Assembly (NCBI GenBank): GCA_028293405.1
Contig: JAQGOW010000443.1
Coordinates: forward strand, 1 to 11,173
Direction: 5' to 3'
Source of the DNA: Verrucomicrobiales bacterium
Lineage (GTDB): Bacteria > Verrucomicrobiota > Verrucomicrobiia > Limisphaerales > Palsa-1400
Length of the DNA: 11,173 nucleotides
In this document: one piece after another, positions 1 through 7,069 of the stretch
Layout: every line of letters starts with the position of its first letter
Numbering within the stretch: the first letter of the stretch is position 1
Made by a program: the position numbers and the translations under genes
The notes under the pieces: model-generated
Told to the model about the DNA's origin: nothing
Database searches by the model: none
Seen by the model: the letters and a program-made list of their open reading frames with translations, nothing else

Positions 1-1464
1 CGTGGCTGGTGCGATTGGTTGCAAGGTCATATTCCCGAAGCGCAGACCAATTTTTCTGAAGCGGTCCAGCGCCTGCCGAACTCCGAAGATCAGGCAATCG
101 CCCGCTTTAAACTCGCCGATGCCCAATATTATCAGACCAACTATCTTGGCGCTTTGACCAACTACAATCTGGTCGTCCAGAGCGCTCAATCGCTGCCGCT
201 CATTAAAGATGGTTTGTTCGACCAAGCTCTGTACCAACTCGTTCGTTGCGCGATTGCGACCGGTGATGAAAAGACAGCCAGCGCTGCCGCGGAGACAATT
301 CAGAATCTTTACCCAAACAGCCTGTTCGTCGACCGTGCGATGCTCTTATTTGGCGAAGATCAGAACCGCCGTCGCAACTACGCCGAAGCGCGCAAAACAT
401 TTTCGCAACTGCTCGAAAAGTTCCCGAACACAACCGTTCGTCCGCAAGTGCAGTTGGCGATCGCGCAAAGTTACGCGCAGGAAAATTTGTGGGTCGATGC
501 GGCGGCGCAATACGAGCAATGGGTTGGGAAATTCCCTCAGAATGCGTTGTTGCCCCAAGCCGAGTTCTGCCGTGCACTCGCCTACGACAAGGCGGGCAAC
601 GAAACGAATGCGTTTATTTTGTTCACGAACTTTGTCGCGCGCTTCCCCAGCAACAACTTTGCGCCGTGGGCCCAAAACTGGGTGGCCGATGCTTATTTTA
701 ACCACGACGCTTACGTGGCGGCGGAGAAGGCTTACCAGGAACTTTATCAGCGCTATCCGGCCTCGGGCGAACTCGCATATCAGGCGCGCCTTATGGCTGG
801 CCGCGCGGCGCTTGCCGGTCAACGTCCGGCTGATGCGAGTGATTATTTGCTGCAACTGATTAACGACACCAATGCGCCCGCGACAATCGTAGCCAAGGCG
901 CACTTCGCGTTAGGCGATGCGAAATTCCAACAGTTTCACGACAGCGTCAAAGATCCTGCGTGCACAAATTATTTCAAGGAAGCGCTCGCCGCGTTCAGCA
1001 AGTTGACCAACGCCACGCCAACAAACGCAACCGCACCGCTGGCGATGGGCCGAATTGGCGATTGTTATTTCGCATGGGCAACCGACAAATCCGCGCCGAC
1101 GATTTTAGTGCAAGCCATGATGGCTTACGCGAGCGCAGCTACGATGCCGCAAGCGACAATCGAAACGCGCAGCCAAGCTGAAGTGGGAATCGGCCGTTGC
1201 TACGAAGCACAAGACAAGCTCGATTACGCGCTGGCGCACTACATAAAAGTGATTCCCGATTTCAACGATGACCCTACGCAATTCAGTTCCTTCTGGGCAC
1301 ATGAAGCTGGTGTGCGCGCTGCAAACATTTGCGAGATGCAGCAGCAATGGGAGAAAGCAGTGAATGTTTACACGCGCGTCAAAGCTCTCTTCCCTTCCCA
1401 ACGCGCGGCGCTCGATAAAAAGATCGTCGCTGCGCAACAGCACAAAGCAGCTGCCAAGAACTAG
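1..1464 (+). CDS. TPR-repeat protein, 5' end cut off by the window
   Basis: The reading frame is open from base 1 and ends at TAG 1462-1464. Codons before the TTG at 19 read RGWCDW and continue a repeat, so the true start lies upstream and the TTG is not a credible start. About 487 residues are visible. They form roughly nine or ten helical repeats of about 36 residues, each with aromatic/Ala pairs, an EA..-F/Y pattern and a closing F/YP, for example YAEARKTFSQLLEKFPNT, VDAAAQYEQWVGKFPQN and YVAAEKAYQELYQRYPAS. This is the style of the TPR_6, YbgF/CpoB and BamD families: a protein-binding scaffold, often periplasmic or outer-membrane linked. The signal peptide, if any, lies outside the window, so location is unknown. 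There are no catalytic motifs. The C-terminus is a short Lys/Ala-rich tail. The partner cannot be named. The GreB-like gene follows after 43 bp and may share a transcript. Confidence 0.88.
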   Translation, partial: RGWCDWLQGHIPEAQTNFSEAVQRLPNSEDQAIARFKLADAQYYQTNYLGALTNYNLVVQSAQSLPLIKDGLFDQALYQLVRCAIATGDEKTASAAAETIQNLYPNSLFVDRAMLLFGEDQNRRRNYAEARKTFSQLLEKFPNTTVRPQVQLAIAQSYAQENLWVDAAAQYEQWVGKFPQNALLPQAEFCRALAYDKAGNETNAFILFTNFVARFPSNNFAPWAQNWVADAYFNHDAYVAAEKAYQELYQRYPASGELAYQARLMAGRAALAGQRPADASDYLLQLINDTNAPATIVAKAHFALGDAKFQQFHDSVKDPACTNYFKEALAAFSKLTNATPTNATAPLAMGRIGDCYFAWATDKSAPTILVQAMMAYASAATMPQATIETRSQAEVGIGRCYEAQDKLDYALAHYIKVIPDFNDDPTQFSSFWAHEAGVRAANICEMQQQWEKAVNVYTRVKALFPSQRAALDKKIVAAQQHKAAAKN

Positions 1465-1507
1465 GCCGTTGCCGGTTCGCCACTTCGAAGCTACGTTTCT
1501 TTGACAG

Positions 1508-2023
1508 ATGAGCAAAGCCTTCACACGCGACGAAGACGCCGGCATGTCACCTGTCCTGCAACGTCCCATGTCGCCGTTGCCGCCGGGCGTGAAGAATTAC
1601 ATCACCGCTGCCGGGGCGAAACGCATCGAAGACGAACTCAAAAACCTGCGTGAAATCGAACGCCCTCGTGCCGTCACGTCCAACGATCCCGGAAAAGCCG
1701 AACTGCTCCAAAAAATCGAGATGCGTATCGCTTACCTCGACCAAAGCCTGCTTGCCGCTGAAGTTGTCCAACCGCCCGCGCAATCCGATGACAAAGTCCG
1801 TTTTGGCGCGACTGTTACAGTCCGCGACAAGCACGGCGTCGAAACAAAATATCGCATTGTCGGCGTGGACGAAACCGATATCGATCGCGATTGGGTCAGT
1901 TGGCGTTCACCCGTTGCGAAAGCGTTACTCAACGCGACCGTCGGGCAACGGGTTAAGTTTCAAATCCCCGCAGGAACGCAGGAGTGGGAAATCGTTTCAA
2001 TCAATTACGACGAACCCGCTTAG
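1508..2023 (+). CDS. GreA/GreB-family (GreB-like) transcription elongation factor with shortened coiled coil
   Basis: 171 residues. Gre factors enter the secondary channel of RNA polymerase and stimulate cleavage of backtracked RNA. The C-terminal FKBP-like domain (about 95-168) is clear: DDKVRFGATVTV (94-105), YRIVGVDETD (115-124) and VSWRSPVAKALLNATVGQ (130-147), which are diagnostic of the family. The N-terminus starts MSKAFTR, as GreB-like proteins do, followed by a Pro-rich stretch and a helical hairpin (about 32-85). Between ERP (51-53) and RIAYL (73-77) there are 19 residues, while E. coli GreB as I recall it has about 33. The segment that carries the acidic cleavage tip is therefore missing or reduced to SNDPGKAE (58-65). 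The protein may bind polymerase without cleavage activity. ATG 1508 is preferred because it gives the conserved MSKAFTR start. No Shine-Dalgarno is visible. An ATG at 1544 is the alternative. Confidence 0.88.
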   Translation: MSKAFTRDEDAGMSPVLQRPMSPLPPGVKNYITAAGAKRIEDELKNLREIERPRAVTSNDPGKAELLQKIEMRIAYLDQSLLAAEVVQPPAQSDDKVRFGATVTVRDKHGVETKYRIVGVDETDIDRDWVSWRSPVAKALLNATVGQRVKFQIPAGTQEWEIVSINYDEPA

Positions 2024-3153
2024 GCCTGCATCTTCGCCAACACTGCGGCACAAATATCCTTCCCTGCATTCGGTCTTCCCAATGCCGCAGCCGCTGCGCT
2101 CATCTGCAATAGTTTCTTTGAACTGAGCAGTTCTTTAATTCGAAACGGCAAATCCTCAACGCGGTTCAACTTGATAGCCGCGCCGCGTTCCAAAAGGAAA
2201 TCGCTGTTTGCCGTTTCCTGTCCGGGAATCGGATTCAGGATCACGAGCGGACGGCCAATAGCCATCGCTTCCGAAGTCGTCAGCCCACCGGGCTTTGTCA
2301 CAATCAAACTCGAAGCTGACATCAGCTCGTGCATGTTATTGCAATACCCAAGCACGTGCGTCGGATGCTTGCGGTCCTGACCGGCCAAATCTTTGCGCAA
2401 CTCTTCATTGCGCCCGCACACCACGACGGTTTGAAAGTGCGTATCAACTTTATCCAGCTCGTCGAGAATCTCCGCAACCGGTCCCATGCCGAAACCGCCG
2501 CTCAAAACCAGCACCGTCGGCAAATCATCACGCAAACCGTAACGACGTCGTACGCCGACTATATCAACAGGCTCGGCAAATTTCGCGCCAATCGGAATTC
2601 CAGTGGCGACGACGTCCTTCTCATTCGCGCCGCGTGCGACCAAACTCGCGCCCGTTTCCGCAGCCGCGACGCAATACATATCCACGCCGGGTTCCAACCA
2701 AAACGCGTGCGCTTCGAAATCAGTCACAATGCAAACGTTCAACGAGGGCGTTGCGGCCTTCTTGGCTTTCGCAGCTTTCGCGCGCATGTGTCCCAAAATT
2801 TCCAACGGCAAAAAGTGCGGGCACAAAACCACATCCGGTTTGAAGCTCTTCAGGTAAGTGACGAATTTTTTATTGGTATGATGGGCGAAGCTGCGCCGGG
2901 CACTGGTCGCGCGACGGACCTTGCTGGCGTTATCCGTCTTTTTGAAAACCATCCCGTATAACTCCGGCGCGTGCTCGACGAATTTCACGTAGCCCTTCAC
3001 GTACATCTTGCGATAGAGGCGTGGTGCAAAATCGAGAACGTCTTTGCATTCCACAACATCACACGGCCGCATCGCGCGCCAGGCTTGTTCAAGTGCAGCA
3101 GCAGCTGCGAGGTGCCCACCACCCGCGGTGACCGTTGCAATCAGGATACGCAT
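2020..3153 (-). CDS. MGDG synthase/UgtP-like glycosyltransferase (GT28 type)
   Basis: 377 residues, a normal length for this family. It probably moves a sugar from a UDP-sugar to diacylglycerol or a similar lipid at the cytoplasmic face of the membrane. The N-terminal half matches the MGDG-synthase domain: GGGH (11-14) in the glycine-rich loop after the first strand, and TDFEAHAFW (144-152) followed by EPGVDMYCVAA. The C-terminal half is a GT-B nucleotide-sugar domain: TGIPI (184-188), SGGFGMG (218-224), VTKPGGLTTSEAMAIGRP (285-302) and PIPGQETAN (308-316), equivalent to the donor-binding loops of MurG and UgtP. No signal peptide or membrane helix is seen, which fits a peripheral membrane enzyme. 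It starts at ATG 3153, 10 bp after the stop of the IPT/TIG gene, so both are probably on one transcript. Its TAA overlaps the stop of the opposing GreB-like gene. Donor and acceptor cannot be read from sequence; MurG is less likely because of the MGDG-type N-terminus. Confidence 0.87.
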   Translation of the reverse strand: MRILIATVTAGGGHLAAAAALEQAWRAMRPCDVVECKDVLDFAPRLYRKMYVKGYVKFVEHAPELYGMVFKKTDNASKVRRATSARRSFAHHTNKKFVTYLKSFKPDVVLCPHFLPLEILGHMRAKAAKAKKAATPSLNVCIVTDFEAHAFWLEPGVDMYCVAAAETGASLVARGANEKDVVATGIPIGAKFAEPVDIVGVRRRYGLRDDLPTVLVLSGGFGMGPVAEILDELDKVDTHFQTVVVCGRNEELRKDLAGQDRKHPTHVLGYCNNMHELMSASSLIVTKPGGLTTSEAMAIGRPLVILNPIPGQETANSDFLLERGAAIKLNRVEDLPFRIKELLSSKKLLQMSAAAAALGRPNAGKDICAAVLAKMQA

Positions 3154-3163
3154 AGTAAGCGCG

Positions 3164-4870
3164 CTATTTGCGCAGCCGGAAATACTTTTGCGGAAAACTA
3201 GTCGTGTTGTTCGTGAACGTGACCTTGCCGCCGATCAACTGCGTCGCATTGGTTTCGTTCGCCCAGGCAGTGTTCGCGCTCAGCAAATTGGTCGTCGATT
3301 GCAAGCCGAACCCCGGCGCATTGGTCGTCCACGAAAGCCGCAACGTGGTGTCATTAAGGTTTGTCACGCCAAGAATCAGAGGTTCGATAAAGAACGAACT
3401 GGAATTCACAATGCCTCCAAATGTCTTCAGTGTGATCGGTCCGGTCGTCGCACCGGCTGGAACGGTTGTCATCACAGAATTGATAGTCATATTGCCAATC
3501 ACGGCATTGACGCCGTTGAACTGAATATTGGTGAGGCCAAAAAAGTTCGTTCCAAAAATCGTGACATCAACCCCAACGACACCAGCCGGTGGTGTTACCG
3601 ATGTAATCACGGGCGCTCCGAAAAACGCCTGCGCACTTTGCGCAGAACCGCCCGGCGTCACGACTGTGACTTGGCCGCTGGTAGGTCCCGGCGGCACAAC
3701 GGCCGTAATCTGTGTATTCGTCACGACCGTGTAAGAAGTCGCGTTGACTCCATTAAACTGCACTGATGTCGCGTTCGTGAAATTTTTCCCGGAGATCGTC
3801 ACGGTTGCGCCAATCGCTGCACTCGTGGGTGAAATACCGGAAATCGCTGGCGGCAGGAAAAAATTGGCCGTCGTCGATGTCGTTCCGTCACTCGTTTGCG
3901 CTGTAATCGCACCTGACATTGCACCGCTGGGCACCACTGCCTTGAGTTGGTTGAAGCTCGTCGATGTGACCGACGCCTGAACACCGTTGAAACGCACGAC
4001 CAAACCACTGCCGTTAAGATTCGTGCCGTTGATAGTTATCTCCGTTCCGACGTCACCGATCGAGGGAGAAAACGACACTATATTGGGATTCACAAACACA
4101 TTGCTTGTCGAGATGAACTGCCCCGCCGGCGTGGTCACGTGCAACAATCCAGTGACCGCGTTCTCCGGAACGACTGCGGTAATCTGCGTGTTGTTGTTGG
4201 TGGTAAAGATGATGGCGTTCAGCCCACCAAATGCGACCGTCGTCACACCAAGAAAATTCGTGCCTTTGATAACCACATTTGTTCCGGGCCGTGCGTTAAC
4301 AGGTGAAAAACTCTGTATCCCAGGCATGAAATAAAACAGATTCGAACTCACCCAACTTCCCGAAGTGTTTGCTGCGGTGATTGCACCGCTTGTTGCGCCG
4401 TTCGGAACTGTCACGGTCAGTTGCGTATCGGTTGTAGGCGTAAAAACCGCCGCGGACGTTCCATTGAATTTAACCGTAGTCGAGACCGTAAAGTGTGCAC
4501 CCGTCAAAGTAATGGAACTACCAATCGCACCAGTTTGGGGGAAACTGGCGATGTAAGGTCCGGCACCGATGACCGTAAATGAATTTGCGCTAGTGCCGCT
4601 TGCCCCTCCTTTCCTCACCGTAATCGGCCCAACACCGCCCCCTACAGGAACAAAAGCATTAATTTGTGTGCCGAGCTGGTCCGACACTGCGAACGATGCA
4701 GCGTGACCGTTGAACTCAACGCTTGTCGCACCGGTAAAACCCGTGCCGGTGATGGTGACGGGATCTCCGGGTTGACCATACGTTGGCGTGAAACTGTTAA
4801 CCGTCTGTCCACACGCCGCAGCGGCGCACAAACAGAGCGCGAAGGAATAGCTAAAAGGACGAAGATGCAC
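3164..4870 (-). CDS. Exported protein with six IPT/TIG repeats and a verrucomicrobial C-terminal module
   Basis: 568 residues. An N-terminal hydrophobic stretch (about 5-20) ends near AAACGQT and acts as an export signal. The cysteine at 20 allows a lipoprotein reading, but the lipobox is poor. Six IPT/TIG immunoglobulin-like repeats follow at about 24-101, 102-182, 183-261, 262-339, 340-418 and 419-496, each 78-81 residues. Each carries a G..VTI.GT.F core, an FNG hairpin and a VP.GA.SGPI turn. Residues 497-568 form a different domain with LRLSWTTN, GLQSTTNL and the terminal FRLRK, resembling C-terminal modules common on secreted verrucomicrobial proteins. The likely role is adhesion or carbohydrate/surface binding; no catalytic residues are seen. 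GTG 4870 is the only reasonable start because an in-frame TAG lies 12 bp upstream of it. No Shine-Dalgarno is evident. The glycosyltransferase gene follows after 10 bp. Confidence 0.88.
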   Translation of the reverse strand: MHLRPFSYSFALCLCAAAACGQTVNSFTPTYGQPGDPVTITGTGFTGATSVEFNGHAASFAVSDQLGTQINAFVPVGGGVGPITVRKGGASGTSANSFTVIGAGPYIASFPQTGAIGSSITLTGAHFTVSTTVKFNGTSAAVFTPTTDTQLTVTVPNGATSGAITAANTSGSWVSSNLFYFMPGIQSFSPVNARPGTNVVIKGTNFLGVTTVAFGGLNAIIFTTNNNTQITAVVPENAVTGLLHVTTPAGQFISTSNVFVNPNIVSFSPSIGDVGTEITINGTNLNGSGLVVRFNGVQASVTSTSFNQLKAVVPSGAMSGAITAQTSDGTTSTTANFFLPPAISGISPTSAAIGATVTISGKNFTNATSVQFNGVNATSYTVVTNTQITAVVPPGPTSGQVTVVTPGGSAQSAQAFFGAPVITSVTPPAGVVGVDVTIFGTNFFGLTNIQFNGVNAVIGNMTINSVMTTVPAGATTGPITLKTFGGIVNSSSFFIEPLILGVTNLNDTTLRLSWTTNAPGFGLQSTTNLLSANTAWANETNATQLIGGKVTFTNNTTSFPQKYFRLRK

Positions 4871-5089
4871 AGTGTCTATAATCTAAGGGCTCAACCCACT
4901 CGCCCATTCTTTTAACATTGTCTGGCAACAGGGACAAGCTTCGTTTGGCCCTCGAAAGTTTCTTACCCGAGGCCTTTTGTATCCCATTGCAAATCAATGC
5001 TCCCATCGCATTCCTTCTTACGGCAAGACTCCTGCTATCTCATCCCTGAGATGCAATACTTGAAGAGCGATTTTTTTACTGCCCTGCAC
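4871..5089. other. Divergent intergenic region between the IPT/TIG gene and cvpA-like gene
   Basis: This spacer of about 220 bp must hold the promoters for both the minus-strand IPT/TIG-glycosyltransferase unit and the plus-strand CvpA-like gene. A perfect TATAAT stands at 4877-4882 on the plus strand, but no matching -35 box lies 16-18 bp upstream. An imperfect inverted repeat pairs GGCCCTCG (4947-4954) with CGAGGCC (4968-4974) and is followed by TTTT; it has no obvious gene to terminate on the plus strand. An upstream in-frame extension of the CvpA-like frame covers 4997-5089, but it is not believed to be translated. No other gene is seen. Confidence 0.5.
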
Positions 5090-5740
5090 ATGAACTGGTT
5101 TGACCTCGCCGTCGTGGTCTGGCTGATCGTCGGCATTTTCCGCGGGCGCAAGCACGGCATGTCGCAGGAACTGCTGCCCCTGACGCAATGGATCGGCTTC
5201 GTCATCGTCGCGAGCCTCTTCTACATCCAAATCGCTCGTCCACTCGCGCAACGCACCGGTCTGACGCTTCTGCCCTGCGCGATTGCTGCTTACTTTTTCG
5301 TTGGCTGCCTGGTTTACGGGCTCCTGGGCAATCTCAAAAAGAAACTCGACGACACCTTTCAGTCAGGCGATTACTTCGGTTCCGGCGAATATTATTTAGG
5401 CATGACCTCGGGCGTGATTCGTTTTACGTGCATTCTGATCGCGCTGCTCGCGGTCATGAATTCGCACATCGTCTCCAAAGCCGAACGGGAGGCCACTCTC
5501 AAAATGCAGGAGAAAAACTTCGAAGGCATTCGCTTCCCGACCTATGGCGAAATCCAAAATGATGTTCTACTCGAATCGGCCACTGGCAATTTTGTCCGTG
5601 CTTATCTGCCGCATTTCTTAATTCACACCGTCAACCAGACCGACGCGCCCGCACCAAAACCCTTGTCCGCGTCCAAATCAGTTGTTGCAAAATCCAGTAC
5701 CAGCAGCGACGGCGGTCTAAAAATCAGCTTCGCCAAATAG
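5090..5740 (+). CDS. CvpA-family membrane protein
   Basis: 216 residues from ATG 5090. The frame is open back to ATG 4997 with another ATG at 5051, but 5090 gives MNWFDLAVV, the usual start of CvpA-type proteins, and the earlier residues do not resemble the family. There are four likely membrane helices at about 5-17, 34-50, 61-80 and 108-124. The first is followed by the basic loop RGRKHG (18-23), and FGSGEYYLGM (96-105) precedes the last. CvpA is required for colicin V production in E. coli; in other bacteria its relatives affect the envelope, and the biochemical role is not settled. After the last helix comes a soluble part with GIRFPTYGEIQ, and the C-terminal tail is rich in Ser, Lys and Pro. 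No good Shine-Dalgarno is seen. The gene stands alone between a divergent spacer and a 155-bp gap, so it may be its own transcription unit. Confidence 0.8.
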   Translation: MNWFDLAVVVWLIVGIFRGRKHGMSQELLPLTQWIGFVIVASLFYIQIARPLAQRTGLTLLPCAIAAYFFVGCLVYGLLGNLKKKLDDTFQSGDYFGSGEYYLGMTSGVIRFTCILIALLAVMNSHIVSKAEREATLKMQEKNFEGIRFPTYGEIQNDVLLESATGNFVRAYLPHFLIHTVNQTDAPAPKPLSASKSVVAKSSTSSDGGLKISFAK

Positions 5741-5842
5741 AAAACTGGGCCTCGTTCGCATCCTCTACTCGCTCGAAAATTGGGCGTTTGCCTCTGCGCG
5801 CTCTCACTTAATCGAGTGTGACTAACCAAAATATGACCTGAC

Positions 5843-5861
5843 AAAGCCAAAATACGGCTTT
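5843..5861 (+). other. Small stem-loop between the CvpA-like gene and the exported duplicated-domain gene
   Basis: AAAGCC (5843-5848) pairs with GGCTTT (5856-5861) around a 7-base loop. Only three bases of T tract follow, so it is a weak terminator at best. Nearby, the 9-mer TATGACCTG occurs at 5832-5840 and again at 5888-5896, the second copy running into the GTG start of the next gene. No further structure was recognised in the 155-bp gap. Confidence 0.25.
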
Positions 5862-5895
5862 TGCCCTACCGGCCCCATGTTATCTTCTATGACCT

Positions 5896-7008
5896 GTGAA
5901 GAGAATGTTTTCTGGAATCGCGTTAGTGATAGTTGTCGGGGCCACCACAATTTTTGCCCGAGACGACATCCGCACCTACACGATTCCGAAGGAACGTCAT
6001 ACTGAAGCTTCGCCGCAAACCGAATCATCCGCGCCGGTGAAATGGACCGCGCCGTCTGATTGGCAAGAACGCGCCCCCGGCAACATGGTCATCGGCAGCC
6101 TTGCTGTTCCGGGTAAAAACGGCAAAACCGCAGATGTCAGCATCACCATGTTCGGTGGTGACGTTGGCGGCGAATTAGCCAACCTTAATCGTTGGCGCAC
6201 CCAACTCGGTCTCAAACCTGTTTCGGAACCCGGCAAAAGCGAAGGGGTCAGTGTAGGCGGCGAAACCGGCAAGCTTTACGAACTCAGCAACAACGGCTCG
6301 ACCATTTCCGTCGCTTCCGTCCCGCACAACGGCAGCACTTGGTTTTTCAAACTGAAAGGCGACAGTGAAACCGTCGAAAACGCCAAGCCGGCTTTTCGCG
6401 AATTTCTGAAATCGGTTCAATTTACGGATTCGGGTGAAGCGGTGAATGCCGCCCCCGCCGATCCGCACGCGGGACTTAACGTTGCGCCGACAACCGGTTC
6501 CGATCCGCATGCAGGACTAAATATCGCACCGGCAACCGGCTCCGATCCACACGCTGGACTTGAAAACGTCCCATCTACGCAAGCTGAGTCCGACGTCACC
6601 GGCCCAAAGATGGATGTCCCCGCAACTTGGAAAGAAAAAGCGCCCGGTCCGATGGTGCTTAAGAGTTATACAGTTTCCGGTGCATCAGGTGGTCAGGCAG
6701 TCGTCGCAATCAGCACGTTCCCCGGCGATGTCGGCGGCAAACTGCCGAACGTCAATCGTTGGCGTCGACAGATGGGCCAACCCGATATTGATGATTCGCA
6801 ATTGGACACTGTCGCAAAACCCTTTGAAACCGGCTATTCCGTCGATATCGAAGGCACCGATGCCAAAACCGGCAAGCCCGCGCGCCTGATTGCAATCGCA
6901 ATTCCGCACGACGGCAACACCTGGTTTTATAAACTGTTGGGCGACAAGAACACCGTTAAAGAATCGAAGGCGACCTTCTTGAATTTCGTCAAAGGTGTGC
7001 GCTACTGA
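5896..7008 (+). CDS. Exported protein with a duplicated domain of unknown function and DPHAGL linker repeats
   Basis: 370 residues. A signal peptide (basic MKRM, then hydrophobic to about 20) probably ends at TIFA-RDD, so the protein should lie outside the cytoplasm. Two homologous domains follow, at about 50-176 and 241-370. Each has a P..W.E.APG.MV start, the block GGDVGGELANLNRWRTQLGL (87-106) or PGDVGGKLPNVNRWRRQMG (276-294), and the late motif PHNGSTWFFKLKGD (143-156) or PHDGNTWFYKLLGD (337-350). The linker (177-236) holds three DPHAGL repeats. There is no CxxCH, so it is not a cytochrome c, and no enzyme motif was recognised. Similar NVNRWR/TWFFKL proteins seem common in Verrucomicrobiota and Planctomycetota, by recollection. 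It lies 61 bp upstream of resB, which suggests but does not show a link with cytochrome maturation. The start is GTG 5896; ATG 5905 is an alternative that also keeps the signal peptide. Confidence 0.82.
   Translation: MKRMFSGIALVIVVGATTIFARDDIRTYTIPKERHTEASPQTESSAPVKWTAPSDWQERAPGNMVIGSLAVPGKNGKTADVSITMFGGDVGGELANLNRWRTQLGLKPVSEPGKSEGVSVGGETGKLYELSNNGSTISVASVPHNGSTWFFKLKGDSETVENAKPAFREFLKSVQFTDSGEAVNAAPADPHAGLNVAPTTGSDPHAGLNIAPATGSDPHAGLENVPSTQAESDVTGPKMDVPATWKEKAPGPMVLKSYTVSGASGGQAVVAISTFPGDVGGKLPNVNRWRRQMGQPDIDDSQLDTVAKPFETGYSVDIEGTDAKTGKPARLIAIAIPHDGNTWFYKLLGDKNTVKESKATFLNFVKGVRY
6460..6570 (+). repeat. In-frame 42-bp tandem repeat encoding DPHAGLN-type units
   Basis: Two full 14-residue units (6460-6501 and 6502-6543) and a third, diverged unit from 6544 encode DPHAGLNVAPTTGS, DPHAGLNIAPATGS and DPHAGLENVPST. 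The six core codons differ between copies only at third positions (CCG/CCA, CAC/CAT, GCG/GCA/GCT, CTT/CTA), so the peptide is kept while the DNA drifts. The units form the linker between the two duplicated domains. Confidence 0.9.
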
Positions 7009-7025
7009 GCCGGTGTTTTTTGGCA

Positions 7026-7044
7026 GGTCCGCGCGGGCGCGGCC
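7026..7044. repeat. GC-rich hairpin between the exported-protein gene and resB
   Basis: CCGCG (7029-7033) and CGCGG (7038-7042) pair across a CGGG loop, extended by one outer G-C pair beyond a mismatch. A T6 run lies upstream of it, at about 7015-7020, rather than downstream, so it is not a plus-strand intrinsic terminator. It may be a REP-like element or an RNA structure in the resB leader. Confidence 0.4.
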
Positions 7045-7069
7045 TAGCTGTGGATAGAACTAAAGATTT

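Noticed and set aside
1484..1491. CTTCGAAG palindrome after the TPR gene as a terminator or operator
   Set aside because: It is an 8-bp palindrome without a loop or T tract, easily found by chance.
3168..4556. Several open frames on the plus strand across the IPT/TIG gene
   Set aside because: They are antisense shadows of a repeat-rich gene, and their translations are low-complexity without recognisable domains.
4877..4882. Perfect TATAAT on the plus strand as a promoter for the CvpA-like gene
   Set aside because: No -35-like hexamer lies 16-18 bp upstream, and it is over 200 bp from the start. It may be chance, so it is only noted in the spacer entry.
4947..4978. Inverted repeat GGCCCTCG/CGAGGCC followed by TTTT as a terminator
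   Set aside because: The stem needs a bulge, and no plus-strand gene ends upstream of it.
4997..5089. N-terminal extension of the CvpA-like protein from ATG 4997 or 5051
   Set aside because: The extra residues do not resemble the family, and MNWFDLAVV at 5090 matches its usual start.
5896..7008. DPHAGL protein as a cytochrome c or heme substrate of the adjacent ResB/CcsA
   Set aside because: No CxxCH motif and no cysteine was found in the protein.
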